Source: a bacterium BRH_c32 | GTDB taxonomy: Bacteria > Bacteroidota > Ignavibacteria > Ignavibacteriales > Melioribacteraceae | NCBI GenBank assembly: GCA_001516025.1 | Contig: LOEU01000001.1 | Location: forward strand, 1-64,000 | Direction: 5' to 3' | DNA: 64,000 bases | In this document: positions 36,549 through 46,325 of the stretch, piece by piece | Position numbering within the stretch: the first letter of the stretch is position 1 | How the letters are laid out: each line of letters starts with the position of its first letter | Made by a program: the position numbers and the translations under genes | The notes under the pieces: model-generated | The model's database searches: none | Seen by the model: only the letters and a program-made list of their open reading frames with translations | What the model was told of the DNA's origin: nothing

Positions 36549-37332
36549 CCACGAGTTTTCATTTACTCCTATCGGATATATTAAATCAGATTTTAAGCAT
36601 CGGTACGAGACTCCCCGTCAGGGGATTCTCGCCGGTGATTCTATCTCTTATATCAATTTAGAAATGGGTAATAATTTCCAACAGGCAATTAAAGAACTAG
36701 AAGGATTCGATAGAATCTGGGTTATATATGTATTTCACTTAAATGAAAACTGGAAAACAATGGTCAATCCGCCACGCCATTTGGATAAGAAAGTTGGAGT
36801 ATTTGCTTCTCGCTCCCCTCATCGCCCTAACCCTATCGGAATAAGCTGTGTGAAACTTGAAAAGATAAACGGACTGAAAATATTCATAAGTGAATCGGAT
36901 ATATTAGACGGCTCTCCGGTGCTGGATATCAAACCATATCTCCCCTATTCCGATTCATTTCCAGATTCTTCAACGGGTTGGGTTAGAACTGACATTGGTG
37001 AGAAATATGAAGTGGATTTTTCTGCAAGTGCCGCAGAAGCATGCGATTGGTTAGAGAAAAATGCCGAAATAAAACTTAAGAATTTCGCTCGACTTCAATT
37101 GGAATTTAAACCCGATGATAATTCACGCAAACGAGTTACTAAATTAGGTGATGAATTTGAGTTAGCTTACAGGACTTGGCGAATAGATTATTCAGTGGAT
37201 AAAACTAATTCGATAGTTACCGTTAGTCGAATCCGCAGTGGATATACTTTAGAAGAACTCTCCTCCCCGGAAAATAAATACGAAGACAAAGAGCTACATA
37301 GAAAGTTCAATAATGATAAATTACATTTTTGA
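36532..37332 (+). CDS. trmO: TsaA/TrmO-type tRNA (t6A37) methyltransferase
   Basis: The 266-residue protein carries the TsaA/YaeB beta-barrel: FTPIGYIKSDF at 10-20, GFDRIWVIYVFH, then ASRSPHRPNPIGISCVKLEKI, the key SAM-site motif, and DILDGSPVLDIKPYLPY. TrmO makes m6t6A at position 37 of tRNAs reading ANN codons. A C-terminal region of about 110 residues is present as in longer members. The start is a TTG overlapping the previous stop by 17 nt; no better start keeps the domain whole. Confidence 0.85.
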   Translation: MKNKNNHEFSFTPIGYIKSDFKHRYETPRQGILAGDSISYINLEMGNNFQQAIKELEGFDRIWVIYVFHLNENWKTMVNPPRHLDKKVGVFASRSPHRPNPIGISCVKLEKINGLKIFISESDILDGSPVLDIKPYLPYSDSFPDSSTGWVRTDIGEKYEVDFSASAAEACDWLEKNAEIKLKNFARLQLEFKPDDNSRKRVTKLGDEFELAYRTWRIDYSVDKTNSIVTVSRIRSGYTLEELSSPENKYEDKELHRKFNNDKLHF

Positions 37333-37634
37333 TATTGAATTAAAGAGATATAAGCTTTTTCAATATTACTTCTCCCCTAATAAATCTTTTCGAATTCACA
37401 TTGTAAATTCATCATATATACTTTTTGCCATTTTCTATACATGATAGACTTATCATATATACATTTTCGCATTTTCTATACATGAGAGATCTCTCAATCC
37501 AAGTATTTGGATAATTAAAAAAGTATTGTTGGAATAAACCTCCAACTATGGCGTTTTTACAAATTTGCATATTTAGGAAATTTGAAATTATATTACTCTG
37601 AATAAAATTCATTAATAAGATAAGGGGTGTTAAA
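37333..37634. repeat. Intergenic region with 41-bp tandem repeat and palindromes
   Basis: A 34-bp element (37411-37444) is repeated at 37452-37485 with four or so mismatches, a 41-bp period; each copy runs from ATCATATATA to CTATACATGA. It runs into a perfect 14-bp palindrome (37483-37496). A 6-bp inverted repeat (37528-37533 with 37541-37546) follows. These may be operators for the VOC gene at 37635. No gene is credible here. Confidence 0.65.
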
Positions 37635-38063
37635 ATGAAGTCGATAAATCCATATTTAAACTTTCCGGGAAATACAGAAGAAGCATTTAACTTTTATAAA
37701 AAAATCTTTGGTGGTGATTTTATAGGAGATATTTTCCGTTTTAGAGATACACCCGAGGCAGAAAAAATGAGCGGCGAGGATAAAGAAAAAATTATGCACA
37801 TTGCTTTAAAAATGGGTAAATCGAATATGCTTATGGCAACAGATGCTTTAGAATCAATGGGGTTCAATGTTTCCTTCGGTAATAACTTTTATATCTCAAT
37901 AGATGCCGATAGCATATCAGAAGCAGACCAACTTTTTAAAGATCTTGCTGATGGTGGAAAGATTTTGGTGGAAATCGGACATCAATTTTGGGCTGATTAT
38001 TTTGGTTCTCTTGAAGATAAATTTAGCGTTAGATGGATGATTAATTTTTCTGAGAATTCATAA
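37635..38063 (+). CDS. VOC family (PhnB/YjdN-like) protein
   Basis: The 142-residue protein opens with INPYLNFPGNTEEAFNFYKKIFGG, the start of PhnB-like glyoxalase/VOC proteins, and ends with FSVRWMINF, also family-typical. VOC folds include metal enzymes and drug-binding resistance proteins; PhnB-type members have no settled function. AAGGGGTG precedes the ATG. The repeat-rich upstream spacer may be its regulatory region. Confidence 0.8.
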   Translation: MKSINPYLNFPGNTEEAFNFYKKIFGGDFIGDIFRFRDTPEAEKMSGEDKEKIMHIALKMGKSNMLMATDALESMGFNVSFGNNFYISIDADSISEADQLFKDLADGGKILVEIGHQFWADYFGSLEDKFSVRWMINFSENS

Positions 38064-38179
38064 TATATCCAAACTTTTATGAAATTTTGTATCATTTTGA
38101 CGGAAAGTGATTAGATATTGGGCAAACAATAATTAATAAAAATATCTAAAATGTAAATTAATAATCTAAAGAGGATTAA

Positions 38180-38788
38180 ATGAGAAAAATAATAGTTATA
38201 GAGTTTATATCATTAGATGGAGTAATACAAGCACCGGGAGGACCAGAGGAAGATAAATCGAGCAACTTTAGGTATGGCGGTTGGACTGCTCCCTATTTTT
38301 ACGAAGCTGCAGAAGAAGCCGGTGAATTTATGCAAAAAAATATGGAGGCGACAGATCTTCTTTTGGGAAAAGAAACATATAAGGTTTTTGCTGAATATTG
38401 GCCCAAACATTCTGACGAGTGGCCCGGAATCAATGATGTAACAAAATATTTTGTTTCCGATAATCCAATGGAACTTACGTGGGTAAATTCAGAGCAGATT
38501 AAGGGAGATGTTTTAGCACGCATCAAAGAACTTAAAACCGGGACCGGAACTATAATAAAAGTGATAGGCAGTAGTAAACTAGCACAGACACTTTTAAAAA
38601 ATGATCTGGTTGATGAGCTATGGCTTATGATTTTTCCAATCACACTCGGAACCGGGAAGCGTTTGTTCGGAGAAGGTACTATTCCTGCAGCTTTCACATT
38701 GATAGAAAGTTTGGTTACGTCAAATGGTGTATTGTTTGCTAATTACAAACGTTCCGGAATGGTTAAGACAGGAACGGTTGGAGCTTAA
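38180..38788 (+). CDS. Dihydrofolate reductase family (RibD C-terminal) protein
   Basis: The 202-residue protein starts RKIIVIEFISLDGVIQAPGGPEED and contains LLLGKETYKVFAEYWP and LVDELWLMIFPITLGTGKRLF, all diagnostic of the YyaP/YwjB RibD-C group. These have a DHFR fold and probably reduce a pterin- or flavin-related substrate, but few are characterised. It is cooriented with the VOC gene 116 bp upstream, a common pairing of small adaptive enzymes. Confidence 0.83.
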   Translation: MRKIIVIEFISLDGVIQAPGGPEEDKSSNFRYGGWTAPYFYEAAEEAGEFMQKNMEATDLLLGKETYKVFAEYWPKHSDEWPGINDVTKYFVSDNPMELTWVNSEQIKGDVLARIKELKTGTGTIIKVIGSSKLAQTLLKNDLVDELWLMIFPITLGTGKRLFGEGTIPAAFTLIESLVTSNGVLFANYKRSGMVKTGTVGA

Positions 38789-38918
38789 TAAAAAATAAAA
38801 TGAAAAGAGAGTTTAAAGTACATAAGGGATTATAAATCGCTGATTTTTATTTCTTATTCATTTTTATTGACCTTTTTCTTTGTTATTTTTATTTCATTAT
38901 TAACTAATTACTCTTTAT

Positions 38919-39953
38919 ATGCCAGAAGATGATTTAAAGGAAGAAAATACCGAATCGAGACAGGAATCTAATAGTGCTCAAGGGACAAATCCTCAATTTG
39001 AACATAATAATGCTGACTCTGAAACCGAAGATGAGTCTAATCCTGAATCCGATCCTGATCCGGAACCATTAAAATCAACCATTAACCCCGTGTATGCCGC
39101 ATTCTTTGGTCTCTTTGCTGTCTTTATTCTTTATCAATTTGGCGGAGCAGTTCTCACTCTTCTTATTTTTGGAGCTGATTTCCAAAAAGCGGACGTTAAC
39201 GCCACACGATTATTAACAATGGGCGGTCAAATTCTTTTTATTCTCCTTCCCGCTCTCCTATTCACAAAATATTTTTATAATGATGTAACTCGTGTCTTGA
39301 GAGCTTTTATTCCTCACTGGAAAGAAGTAGCTGTTTTTACATTAGGGCTATTTATTCTCACTCCCCTCCTCCAAGACGTAATCTATATTCAGAATTATCT
39401 TTTTGATCTGAGCGCAAAGAATGTAGAATTTATTAGACAACTCAAAGAGATGTTCGACCAATTAGATAAAATGGTGGAAGGTGCTTATGGAAATCTGCTC
39501 AATGCTAATAACGCCTTTGAAACAATCTTAATTATTGCCGTTGTAGCCGTTACGCCTGCAATCTGCGAAGAAGTTTTCTTCAGAGGTTTTGTCCTCACGA
39601 GTTTCAATCAAAAATTTAAACCTTTTTTCAGTGCGCTTATTACAGCATTCTTTTTCGCTATCTATCATTTTAATCCTTACGGTTCATTAGCTTTAATACT
39701 TCTCGGATTATATTTCGGATTTGCTGCATATACATCAAATTCTATAATTGTCCCGATGCTTCTCCACTTCTTAAATAATTTTTTGGCTATTCTTGCCTAT
39801 TTCTTATTGGGCAGTGATGAACTATTGAATTCAAAACTACCGGAAAATGAAGCCATTGCACCCCATTTTATAAGTCTTTTCTTTTTGACGGTAATCTTCT
39901 TTATTTTTATTTATCTTTTAAAGAAGAACTACCATAAGTTCGCAACTAAATAA
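38919..39953 (+). CDS. CPBP family intramembrane metalloprotease
   Basis: The 344-residue protein has an acidic, disordered N terminus (1-50), about eight membrane helices, and the three CPBP/CAAX-protease motifs: EEVFFRGF near 215-222, FFAIYHF near 247-253 and LLHFLNN near 286-292. Rce1-like enzymes cleave within the membrane; some bacterial members process bacteriocins or regulate signalling. It opens a long plus-strand gene run, with the next gene 12 bp on. Confidence 0.85.
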   Translation: MPEDDLKEENTESRQESNSAQGTNPQFEHNNADSETEDESNPESDPDPEPLKSTINPVYAAFFGLFAVFILYQFGGAVLTLLIFGADFQKADVNATRLLTMGGQILFILLPALLFTKYFYNDVTRVLRAFIPHWKEVAVFTLGLFILTPLLQDVIYIQNYLFDLSAKNVEFIRQLKEMFDQLDKMVEGAYGNLLNANNAFETILIIAVVAVTPAICEEVFFRGFVLTSFNQKFKPFFSALITAFFFAIYHFNPYGSLALILLGLYFGFAAYTSNSIIVPMLLHFLNNFLAILAYFLLGSDELLNSKLPENEAIAPHFISLFFLTVIFFIFIYLLKKNYHKFATK

Positions 39954-39964
39954 TAGGAGGTTAT

Positions 39965-40312
39965 ATGATCTGCCCTAATTGTGAATCTGAGTACATAGAT
40001 GGAATAACTACGTGTGCTGATTGCAGCATCGAGCTTATTCCGGTGGAAGAATTTAAAGGTAACTTGGTAACACCTTCGGATTGGGTTATTGCATATACTT
40101 CCATGGACCCTATCGAAGTGGACATGCTAAAAGCTAATCTTGAAGGTGGTGAGATCGAATGTCTGATTCTCTCGCAAAAGGATAGCAGCTATAACATTTC
40201 TAACGCCAATTTTTCATTAGTAAAATTATTAGTGAAAAAATCGGACGCTAAAACTGCTATGGCTATTATAAATGATATAAATGACCGAGCCGAAGAGGAT
40301 GAAGAAGGATAA
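39965..40312 (+). CDS. DUF2007 signal-transducing protein with N-terminal zinc ribbon
   Basis: The 115-residue protein begins with a zinc ribbon, CPNC at 3-6 and CADC at 17-20, followed by a DUF2007 domain (about 37-108) with VIAYTSMDPIEVDMLKANLEGGEIECLI. DUF2007 is a PII-like fold of unproven function. GGAGG precedes the ATG. The stop codon abuts the cdsA start, so coupling to phospholipid synthesis is likely. Confidence 0.75.
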   Translation: MICPNCESEYIDGITTCADCSIELIPVEEFKGNLVTPSDWVIAYTSMDPIEVDMLKANLEGGEIECLILSQKDSSYNISNANFSLVKLLVKKSDAKTAMAIINDINDRAEEDEEG

Positions 40313-41137
40313 ATGAAATTTAATAATTTATCAGTTAGAATTGCCGTTGCCCTTATCGGTATCCCGGCTTTAATTGCGCTGAGCATAACGGGACGAATTG
40401 CTTTTCTTTCATTCATTCTTGGTATTGGAATTGTCGCATTATACGAGTTTCATGTAATGGTAAAGTCTAAGGGTCATTCAGCCAATTTGCTCTTAAGCGG
40501 ATTGGCATTGATCTTATTGATCATAAATGCTTATTCTGAATTTGTCAGTTTCGAGATCTTAATTACAATCTTTATTCCCTTGATTTTATTTTATGAACTT
40601 TTTAGGAATAAAAACTCAGCTATTCAAAATGTTGGTTCTACTTTAATAGGTATTTTTTATATAGGACTTTTTTCTGCTTCACTTATAAAGATTCGCGAAT
40701 TTTATAGTTATTCTGGAGCGTTATACGAACAGGGCGGATTTTTAATAATTAGTATATTGGTTACAATTTGGGTTTGTGATTCAGCGGCATATTTTTTTGG
40801 GATTGCATTTGGTAAGAAAAAACTTTTTCCGAGAGTAAGTCCAAATAAAAGTTGGGAAGGTGCTATCGCCGGTTTTGCTTTTTCTATTCTATCTATGATA
40901 GTTCTACGTTCTTTTTTAATCGATTTTCTACAATGGATTGATGTTCTTGCTGTTGGTATTATAATCGGTTCTATTGGTCAGGCGGGGGATTTAATTGAAA
41001 GTCTTTTTAAGCGTGATGCCGGCGTAAAAGATTCCTCTTCAATTCTTCCGGGACATGGCGGAGTATTTGATCGCTTCGATTCTCTCCTTTATTCTGCTCC
41101 TGTTATCTATCTCTATCTTCATTTTTTTGTAAAATAA
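40313..41137 (+). CDS. cdsA: Phosphatidate cytidylyltransferase
   Basis: The 274-residue integral membrane enzyme makes CDP-diacylglycerol from phosphatidate and CTP, the entry point to phospholipids. It carries the full CdsA signature near its C terminus: SPNKSWEGAIAG, then SLFKRDAGVKD and PGHGGVFDRFDS. About seven to eight helices are visible. Length is normal. It starts directly at the stop of the DUF2007 gene. Confidence 0.94.
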   Translation: MKFNNLSVRIAVALIGIPALIALSITGRIAFLSFILGIGIVALYEFHVMVKSKGHSANLLLSGLALILLIINAYSEFVSFEILITIFIPLILFYELFRNKNSAIQNVGSTLIGIFYIGLFSASLIKIREFYSYSGALYEQGGFLIISILVTIWVCDSAAYFFGIAFGKKKLFPRVSPNKSWEGAIAGFAFSILSMIVLRSFLIDFLQWIDVLAVGIIIGSIGQAGDLIESLFKRDAGVKDSSSILPGHGGVFDRFDSLLYSAPVIYLYLHFFVK

Positions 41138-41165
41138 TATTTGTTTGAAAGGATTTTAAGCAATA

Positions 41166-42503
41166 ATGCCTAAGAAAGAAAAAATTTCTATAATTACACT
41201 TGGCTGCTCCAAAAATACAGTCGATTCCGAGCGTTTAATGAATCAGCTAAAATTGAATAATTTTTCATTAGTGGATGATTCAAATGATGCTGATTCCGTG
41301 ATAATTAATACATGCGGATTTATTGATGCTGCCAAAGAAGAATCAATTAATACAATTCTTGAAGCTATCGAGCTTAAGAAAAGCGGAAAGTTTAAAAAAG
41401 TGGTTGTAGCCGGTTGTCTCTCCGAACGTTACAAAGATGAATTACTCAAAGAGATTCCTGATGTGGACGCATTCTTCGGCACCGAAAAATATGAAGAGAT
41501 ATTAAAGGAATTTGGTGCAGACCTAAAATATGAACTTCTTGGCGAAAGATCGCTTACTACACCAAAACATTTTGCATATCTAAAAATTTCAGAGGGTTGC
41601 GATAATCCATGCTCGTTTTGCGCAATTCCTTTAATGCGCGGACTTCATAAATCTGTTCCGATGGAAGACTTACTTAAAGAAGTAAAATTCCTTGCCGATA
41701 AAGGTGTCAAAGAGATCAATATAATCGGGCAAGATACGACTGATTACGGCAAAGAGACTAATAATAGGAATGCTGCCGAGCTTATACGTAAGATTACGGA
41801 AGTCGCCGGTATCGAATGGGTTCGTTTATTATATGCTTATCCTTCTCATTTCCCTGATGATCTAATTGATGAAATCGCCAATAATCCAAAAGTCTGCAAA
41901 TATGTTGATATGCCTTTGCAGCATATTTCGGATAAAGTATTGAAATCGATGAGAAGAGGAATAACAAAAAGAAGGACTATCGAGCTTTTAGAGGAACTCA
42001 AAAAGAGAGTTCCGGGTATAACACTTAGAACTACTTTTATCGTCGGTTATCCTGCAGAGACAGAAACTGAATTTCATGAGCTCTGCGAATTTGTAAAAGA
42101 GATGGAATTTGATAGAGTCGGTGTATTTAATTATTCTGTCGAAGAAAATACTCCGAGCTTTATCCTTGGAGATCCCGTTCCAGATGAAGTCAAAGAAGAA
42201 AGAAAATCGCTTCTAATGGAGATTCAAAAAGAGATATCCACAAAGAAGAACGAAAGACTAATTGGTACAACTACGAGAGTAATAATCGATGGCAAAGAGG
42301 GAGATTTTTATATCGGAAGAACCGAGAGAGATGCTCCTGAAGTCGATGGCGAGGTATTAATTAATGCAGAATATAATACCCTGAAAGTAGGGAATTTTTA
42401 TGACATTGAAATTGATGACAGCAATGAGTATGATTTATTTGGTAATTTGGCAAAAAAGCCAAAAAATAGAAAATCGGAAAAAGGGGAAACCCCAAAAGGG
42501 TAA
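41166..42503 (+). CDS. rimO: Ribosomal protein S12 methylthiotransferase
   Basis: The 445-residue radical SAM enzyme methylthiolates the conserved Asp of ribosomal protein S12. N-terminal cluster cysteines sit in LGCSKN (13-18), NTCGF and AGCLSERY; the radical SAM motif is CDNPCSFC near 147-154, followed by AIPLMRG, which marks RimO rather than MiaB. A TRAM domain ends the protein. It follows cdsA by 28 bp and precedes the GWxTD gene by 11 bp. Confidence 0.94.
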   Translation: MPKKEKISIITLGCSKNTVDSERLMNQLKLNNFSLVDDSNDADSVIINTCGFIDAAKEESINTILEAIELKKSGKFKKVVVAGCLSERYKDELLKEIPDVDAFFGTEKYEEILKEFGADLKYELLGERSLTTPKHFAYLKISEGCDNPCSFCAIPLMRGLHKSVPMEDLLKEVKFLADKGVKEINIIGQDTTDYGKETNNRNAAELIRKITEVAGIEWVRLLYAYPSHFPDDLIDEIANNPKVCKYVDMPLQHISDKVLKSMRRGITKRRTIELLEELKKRVPGITLRTTFIVGYPAETETEFHELCEFVKEMEFDRVGVFNYSVEENTPSFILGDPVPDEVKEERKSLLMEIQKEISTKKNERLIGTTTRVIIDGKEGDFYIGRTERDAPEVDGEVLINAEYNTLKVGNFYDIEIDDSNEYDLFGNLAKKPKNRKSEKGETPKG

Positions 42504-42514
42504 AAGGTGATATT

Positions 42515-43795
42515 ATGAAAACTATCTTACTATTATTAGCAATTCTATTGATCGGTTCGTCTCTTAATGCACAAGTGGAATATTCTTCTAATTCACAATT
42601 TTCGAAATCCGCACCCATATTCTCAATTGATGCAGCATCATATAAAAGCAGCAAGGAAGGGAAAACAAGAGTTGATTTTTTTATACAAGTGCCTTATGCA
42701 AATATCCAATTTGTAAAAAAGGGGAGCGAATTTCTTGCTTCATACAGTATCACTCTTACATTCTATGCGGAAGATAAATCACGAATAATGTTTGAAAGTA
42801 TTTGGAAAGAGAAACTTTCAGCAGGGAGTTTTGAGGAAACCAATTCAGGCGATAATTTTAATATCAGTTATAAATTTTTTGATCTTACTCCGGGTAAGTA
42901 TAATCTTAAATGTACAGTGGAAGATTCCGATTCGAGAAAAAGCAGCAGCCGCGAATTTCCGCTTAATATAAGAGAAATAGCTGATTCATTAGATCTAAGC
43001 GACCTATTATTGGTAACCGATGTAATTAAAGATTCACTTGGAGAATCGATTGTTCCGAATGTAGCGCGTATGGTTACAAATAAAACCACCGAGCTTTCGG
43101 TTTATTTAGAAATTTATTCTGATAAGAATCAACTCGCTTACATTGATTTTACTATGAAAGATATTAAGAACGGAAAAAATTTCAATCAACTTAGTCCGCA
43201 GGAATTAAAAAAAGGAATTAATAAAGTAATTCATACATTTACTAAAACTGATTTTGTAGTGAGCGATTATTCGATCATAGCGCTACTTAAAGACAGTGAA
43301 TGGAAAGAGATTAAAAGGACAGAAAAAACATTTATCTCAAAGATTTTCGGTGTGCCTAGCGGGATTGCCGATCTTGATAAAGCGATCGATCAAATGTTAT
43401 ATATTGCTTCACCCGAACAATTAGATGACATCAAGGACTCGAAAGATTATGATGAAAAATTGAATCGATTCTTAGCTTTTTGGGAATCAAAAAAACCGAA
43501 TCAGAACTCGCAAGAGAATCCGGTAATGTATGAGTACTATCGAAGAATCGATTATGCCACCAAAACTTTCAAAGGTCTAGGCGAAGGATGGCGCTCCGAT
43601 ATGGGTATGATCTATGTTACATTCGGACCTCCGAATAATGTTGATCGTCATCCGATTGATGCATATTCCAAACCGTATGAAGTATGGGAATATTATGATA
43701 TAAATAGATCATTCGTATTTTCCGATAATACCGGATTCGGGAACTACCGCTTAGTAAATCCCGATTTCAGCCGTTGGCCCGGTTACAGATATTAG
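42515..43795 (+). CDS. GWxTD domain secreted protein
   Basis: The 426-residue protein has a signal peptide (1-19), an Ig-like beta-rich central region, and a C-terminal GWxTD domain. The motif reads GWRSDMG near 371-377, with Ser in place of Thr, followed by IYVTFGPPNNVDRHP and YEVWEYYD, as in the family. GWxTD proteins are widespread in Bacteroidota, Acidobacteriota and relatives; function unknown. The envelope context suggests a periplasmic role. Confidence 0.8.
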   Translation: MKTILLLLAILLIGSSLNAQVEYSSNSQFSKSAPIFSIDAASYKSSKEGKTRVDFFIQVPYANIQFVKKGSEFLASYSITLTFYAEDKSRIMFESIWKEKLSAGSFEETNSGDNFNISYKFFDLTPGKYNLKCTVEDSDSRKSSSREFPLNIREIADSLDLSDLLLVTDVIKDSLGESIVPNVARMVTNKTTELSVYLEIYSDKNQLAYIDFTMKDIKNGKNFNQLSPQELKKGINKVIHTFTKTDFVVSDYSIIALLKDSEWKEIKRTEKTFISKIFGVPSGIADLDKAIDQMLYIASPEQLDDIKDSKDYDEKLNRFLAFWESKKPNQNSQENPVMYEYYRRIDYATKTFKGLGEGWRSDMGMIYVTFGPPNNVDRHPIDAYSKPYEVWEYYDINRSFVFSDNTGFGNYRLVNPDFSRWPGYRY

Positions 43796-43873
43796 ATGTA
43801 AAAAATGATTCGCGGCATCGATAACTAAAGCCGGCGAATCGAAATCGGTTATAGATATTAAAGGTAAAATATG
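43782..43873 (+). repeat. Short direct repeat and hairpin between GWxTD and kinase genes
   Basis: A 26-bp element at 43782-43807, covering the 3' end of the GWxTD gene, recurs with a few mismatches at 43848-43873, just at the kinase ATG. Between them is an imperfect 10-bp inverted repeat with one bulge (43807-43816 with 43830-43840). There is no T-tract, so it is not a typical terminator. Confidence 0.55.
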
Positions 43874-44839
43874 GTACTGACAGTTACTCTCAACCCATTA
43901 TTAGAGCATCGTCTTTATTTTAAAGACGTTAAGAACAAAACAGTAAATAGGAGTTACAGAGAATCATTCTCCGCCGGTGGTAAAGGCATTAATGTAAGCA
44001 GGCAGTTAAATAAGATTAATATTAAGAATCAAGCTGCCACTTTTATTGGTGGAAATAATGGTAAATCCTTCCGCTCCATACTTGCCTCCGAGGGAATCGA
44101 AATCATTCCCGTCTCTTCAAAGTACGATTTGAGAAATGCTTCTCTTATTATTAATGAATCTGAAAATTCAATTACTACTTTTTTCTCTCCTGATAAACAG
44201 ATCCCCGAAGATGAAAGCGCCGACTTGATGAATAAACTCGATAAGATGATACAGAACTGTTCGACAGTAGTTTTCTCAGGCAGTTCTCCTTCTCAATATA
44301 CCGATATAATTTTTTCTTACGGAATTGAATTAGCAAACAAATATGATAAAATCTCGATATTGGATACGTATGGAACACCGCTTTCAAAATCAATAGAAGC
44401 TTCTCCTACAATTACACATAACACAAAACAGGAGATTGAAAATTCGCTTAACATCTCTCTATCTGATGAAGCCGAAATTAGAGATTATCTAAATACACTT
44501 TATAAAAAAGGGATAAAATTAGCATTTATTACAGATAGCAGTAATACTGTTTATGCTTCAAAATTCGATTTCCATTATAAATGTAAGCCTCCTGAAGTTT
44601 CAGTCCTTGATGCCACCGGAAGCGGTGATTCATTTACAGCAGGATTAGCTTATGGGATGGAACACTCGCTCGTATTCGAAGAATTCTTCAAACTCTCCAT
44701 TGCTCTCGCATCAGCCAATGCTTCTAAATGGGAAACAAGTGCAGTTACCTTAGAAGATGCGGAGAAATTGCTTCCACTTATTACAATTGAACCGATCGGT
44801 AAAAAAATGAAAATTTTAGATGATTCCCCGACTATTTAA
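43871..44839 (+). CDS. PfkB-family hexose kinase (1-phosphofructokinase-like)
   Basis: The 322-residue kinase has PfkB signature 1 (SAGGKGINVSRQLNKI, near 36-51) and signature 2 with the catalytic Asp (DATGSGDSFTAGLAYGM, near 247-263). The opening VLTVTLNPLLEHRLYF is that of 1-phosphofructokinase/tagatose-6-phosphate kinases. The exact sugar phosphate is uncertain. It overlaps the following porin gene by 20 nt. Confidence 0.83.
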   Translation: MVLTVTLNPLLEHRLYFKDVKNKTVNRSYRESFSAGGKGINVSRQLNKINIKNQAATFIGGNNGKSFRSILASEGIEIIPVSSKYDLRNASLIINESENSITTFFSPDKQIPEDESADLMNKLDKMIQNCSTVVFSGSSPSQYTDIIFSYGIELANKYDKISILDTYGTPLSKSIEASPTITHNTKQEIENSLNISLSDEAEIRDYLNTLYKKGIKLAFITDSSNTVYASKFDFHYKCKPPEVSVLDATGSGDSFTAGLAYGMEHSLVFEEFFKLSIALASANASKWETSAVTLEDAEKLLPLITIEPIGKKMKILDDSPTI

Positions 44840-46325
44840 ATATTTTTCCCTCTTATTTCTCTTTTCATCTTTAATATATTCTCAGAATCAATCACCTTTA
44901 ATTATTAAGAATATTTTTTTTAATTTTACTTCCGGCGATTCGTTAATTTTGACTCGCTATTTCAATGAATTAAAGGGTGATGAATTAATAGAAGAAAACA
45001 TTAATTACACAATTAATAAGATATTGGATTACTACGAGGAGAATGGATACCCATTTGCCGAAATAAAGATTACTGATGCTTTTATCAGCTACGACTCTTT
45101 AGATTCCGAATATTCAGCTAATATTACATTTAGCATTATCCCTGATCAACTTAGTAAAATAAATAATATCAGGATTACGGGAAACGATAAAACAAAACCG
45201 TATGTAATATTGAGAGCGTTGCGATTAAACTCCGGAGAAGAATATTCCCAAAAACGAATTAATGAAATTCCGAAGCGATTAAATCGGCTTAGGATTTTCG
45301 AGCCTGTCGAATTACCAATTTATTATTTAGACCCCGATTCAAATGGAATTCTTGAAATAAAAGTAAAAGAGAAGGTTACAAATAATTTCGATGGTATAAT
45401 CGGATATGTACCTTCTCAGAGCGATAACCAAAAAGGATATTTCACAGGATTCGTAAATATCGGACTCCGCAATTTATTCGGCACCGGCAGAGATGCTTTC
45501 TTTAAATGGCAGCAGGAAGAGAGGAACTCTCAAGAGCTGCAAATGAAATATCTCGAACCGTGGTTATTTGGTTTCCCTTTTAATGCCGGTATTGAACTTT
45601 TTCAAAGAAAACAAGATTCCACCTACGTCCAACGTTTCTTAAAAGCTGATCTGGAATATCTTGCCACAGAAGATATATCCGCAGGAATTAATTTTTCTAC
45701 TCAATCCACTATCCCATCTGTCCGAGTAAATAAAATTTTTACTCTGTTCAATTCATCCGAATTAACAACGGGAGCATTTTTAAAGATTGATACACGAGAT
45801 GATTTTTATTCGCCAAGAGAAGGATTTTATCTTTATAATTCTTATAAAATTTCTTCAAAAAAAATAAATGGTCCGACTGGAAATATCACTCCCGAAATAA
45901 AAACAAAATTATATTTGCAGAGGATAGAAATCGATCTGCTCCTTTATTATGAATTATTCAATAATAATGTAGCTTCCTTAGGACTTCACGCAAAGGAATT
46001 AAAAGGCGATTCATTTGAAATCAGTGATCTTTATCCTCTTGGCGGAACAAATTCGCTTCGCGGATATAGAGAGAGACAGTTCCTCGGCACTCGCATCTTT
46101 TGGTCGAATCTCGAATATCGATTATTAATTGAAGGACGTTCTTACGTTTTTGCTTTTTTTGATACGGGATATTTTCTTTATAATAGTTCCGGCTTTTATA
46201 CCGGTTATGGAATCGGTATAAATGTGGAAACGGGTCTTGGTGTCCTTACGGTTAATTATGCTCTTTCAAAAGGAGATAGTTTTAGTAACGGTAAAATTCA
46301 TTTTGGTATTCTAAGCGAGTTTTAA
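44820..46325 (+). CDS. BamA/TamA family outer membrane protein
   Basis: The 501-residue protein has a signal peptide (1-22), about two POTRA-like domains (about 26-190) and a 16-stranded Omp85-type barrel. The barrel has the conserved GGTNSLRGYRERQFLGT segment near 404-420. It is shorter than BamA (five POTRAs), so it resembles TamA or a surface-antigen D15 relative that inserts or exports outer membrane proteins. The start overlaps the kinase gene; the stop overlaps rnhB by 1 nt. Confidence 0.82.
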   Translation: MIPRLFKYFSLLFLFSSLIYSQNQSPLIIKNIFFNFTSGDSLILTRYFNELKGDELIEENINYTINKILDYYEENGYPFAEIKITDAFISYDSLDSEYSANITFSIIPDQLSKINNIRITGNDKTKPYVILRALRLNSGEEYSQKRINEIPKRLNRLRIFEPVELPIYYLDPDSNGILEIKVKEKVTNNFDGIIGYVPSQSDNQKGYFTGFVNIGLRNLFGTGRDAFFKWQQEERNSQELQMKYLEPWLFGFPFNAGIELFQRKQDSTYVQRFLKADLEYLATEDISAGINFSTQSTIPSVRVNKIFTLFNSSELTTGAFLKIDTRDDFYSPREGFYLYNSYKISSKKINGPTGNITPEIKTKLYLQRIEIDLLLYYELFNNNVASLGLHAKELKGDSFEISDLYPLGGTNSLRGYRERQFLGTRIFWSNLEYRLLIEGRSYVFAFFDTGYFLYNSSGFYTGYGIGINVETGLGVLTVNYALSKGDSFSNGKIHFGILSEF

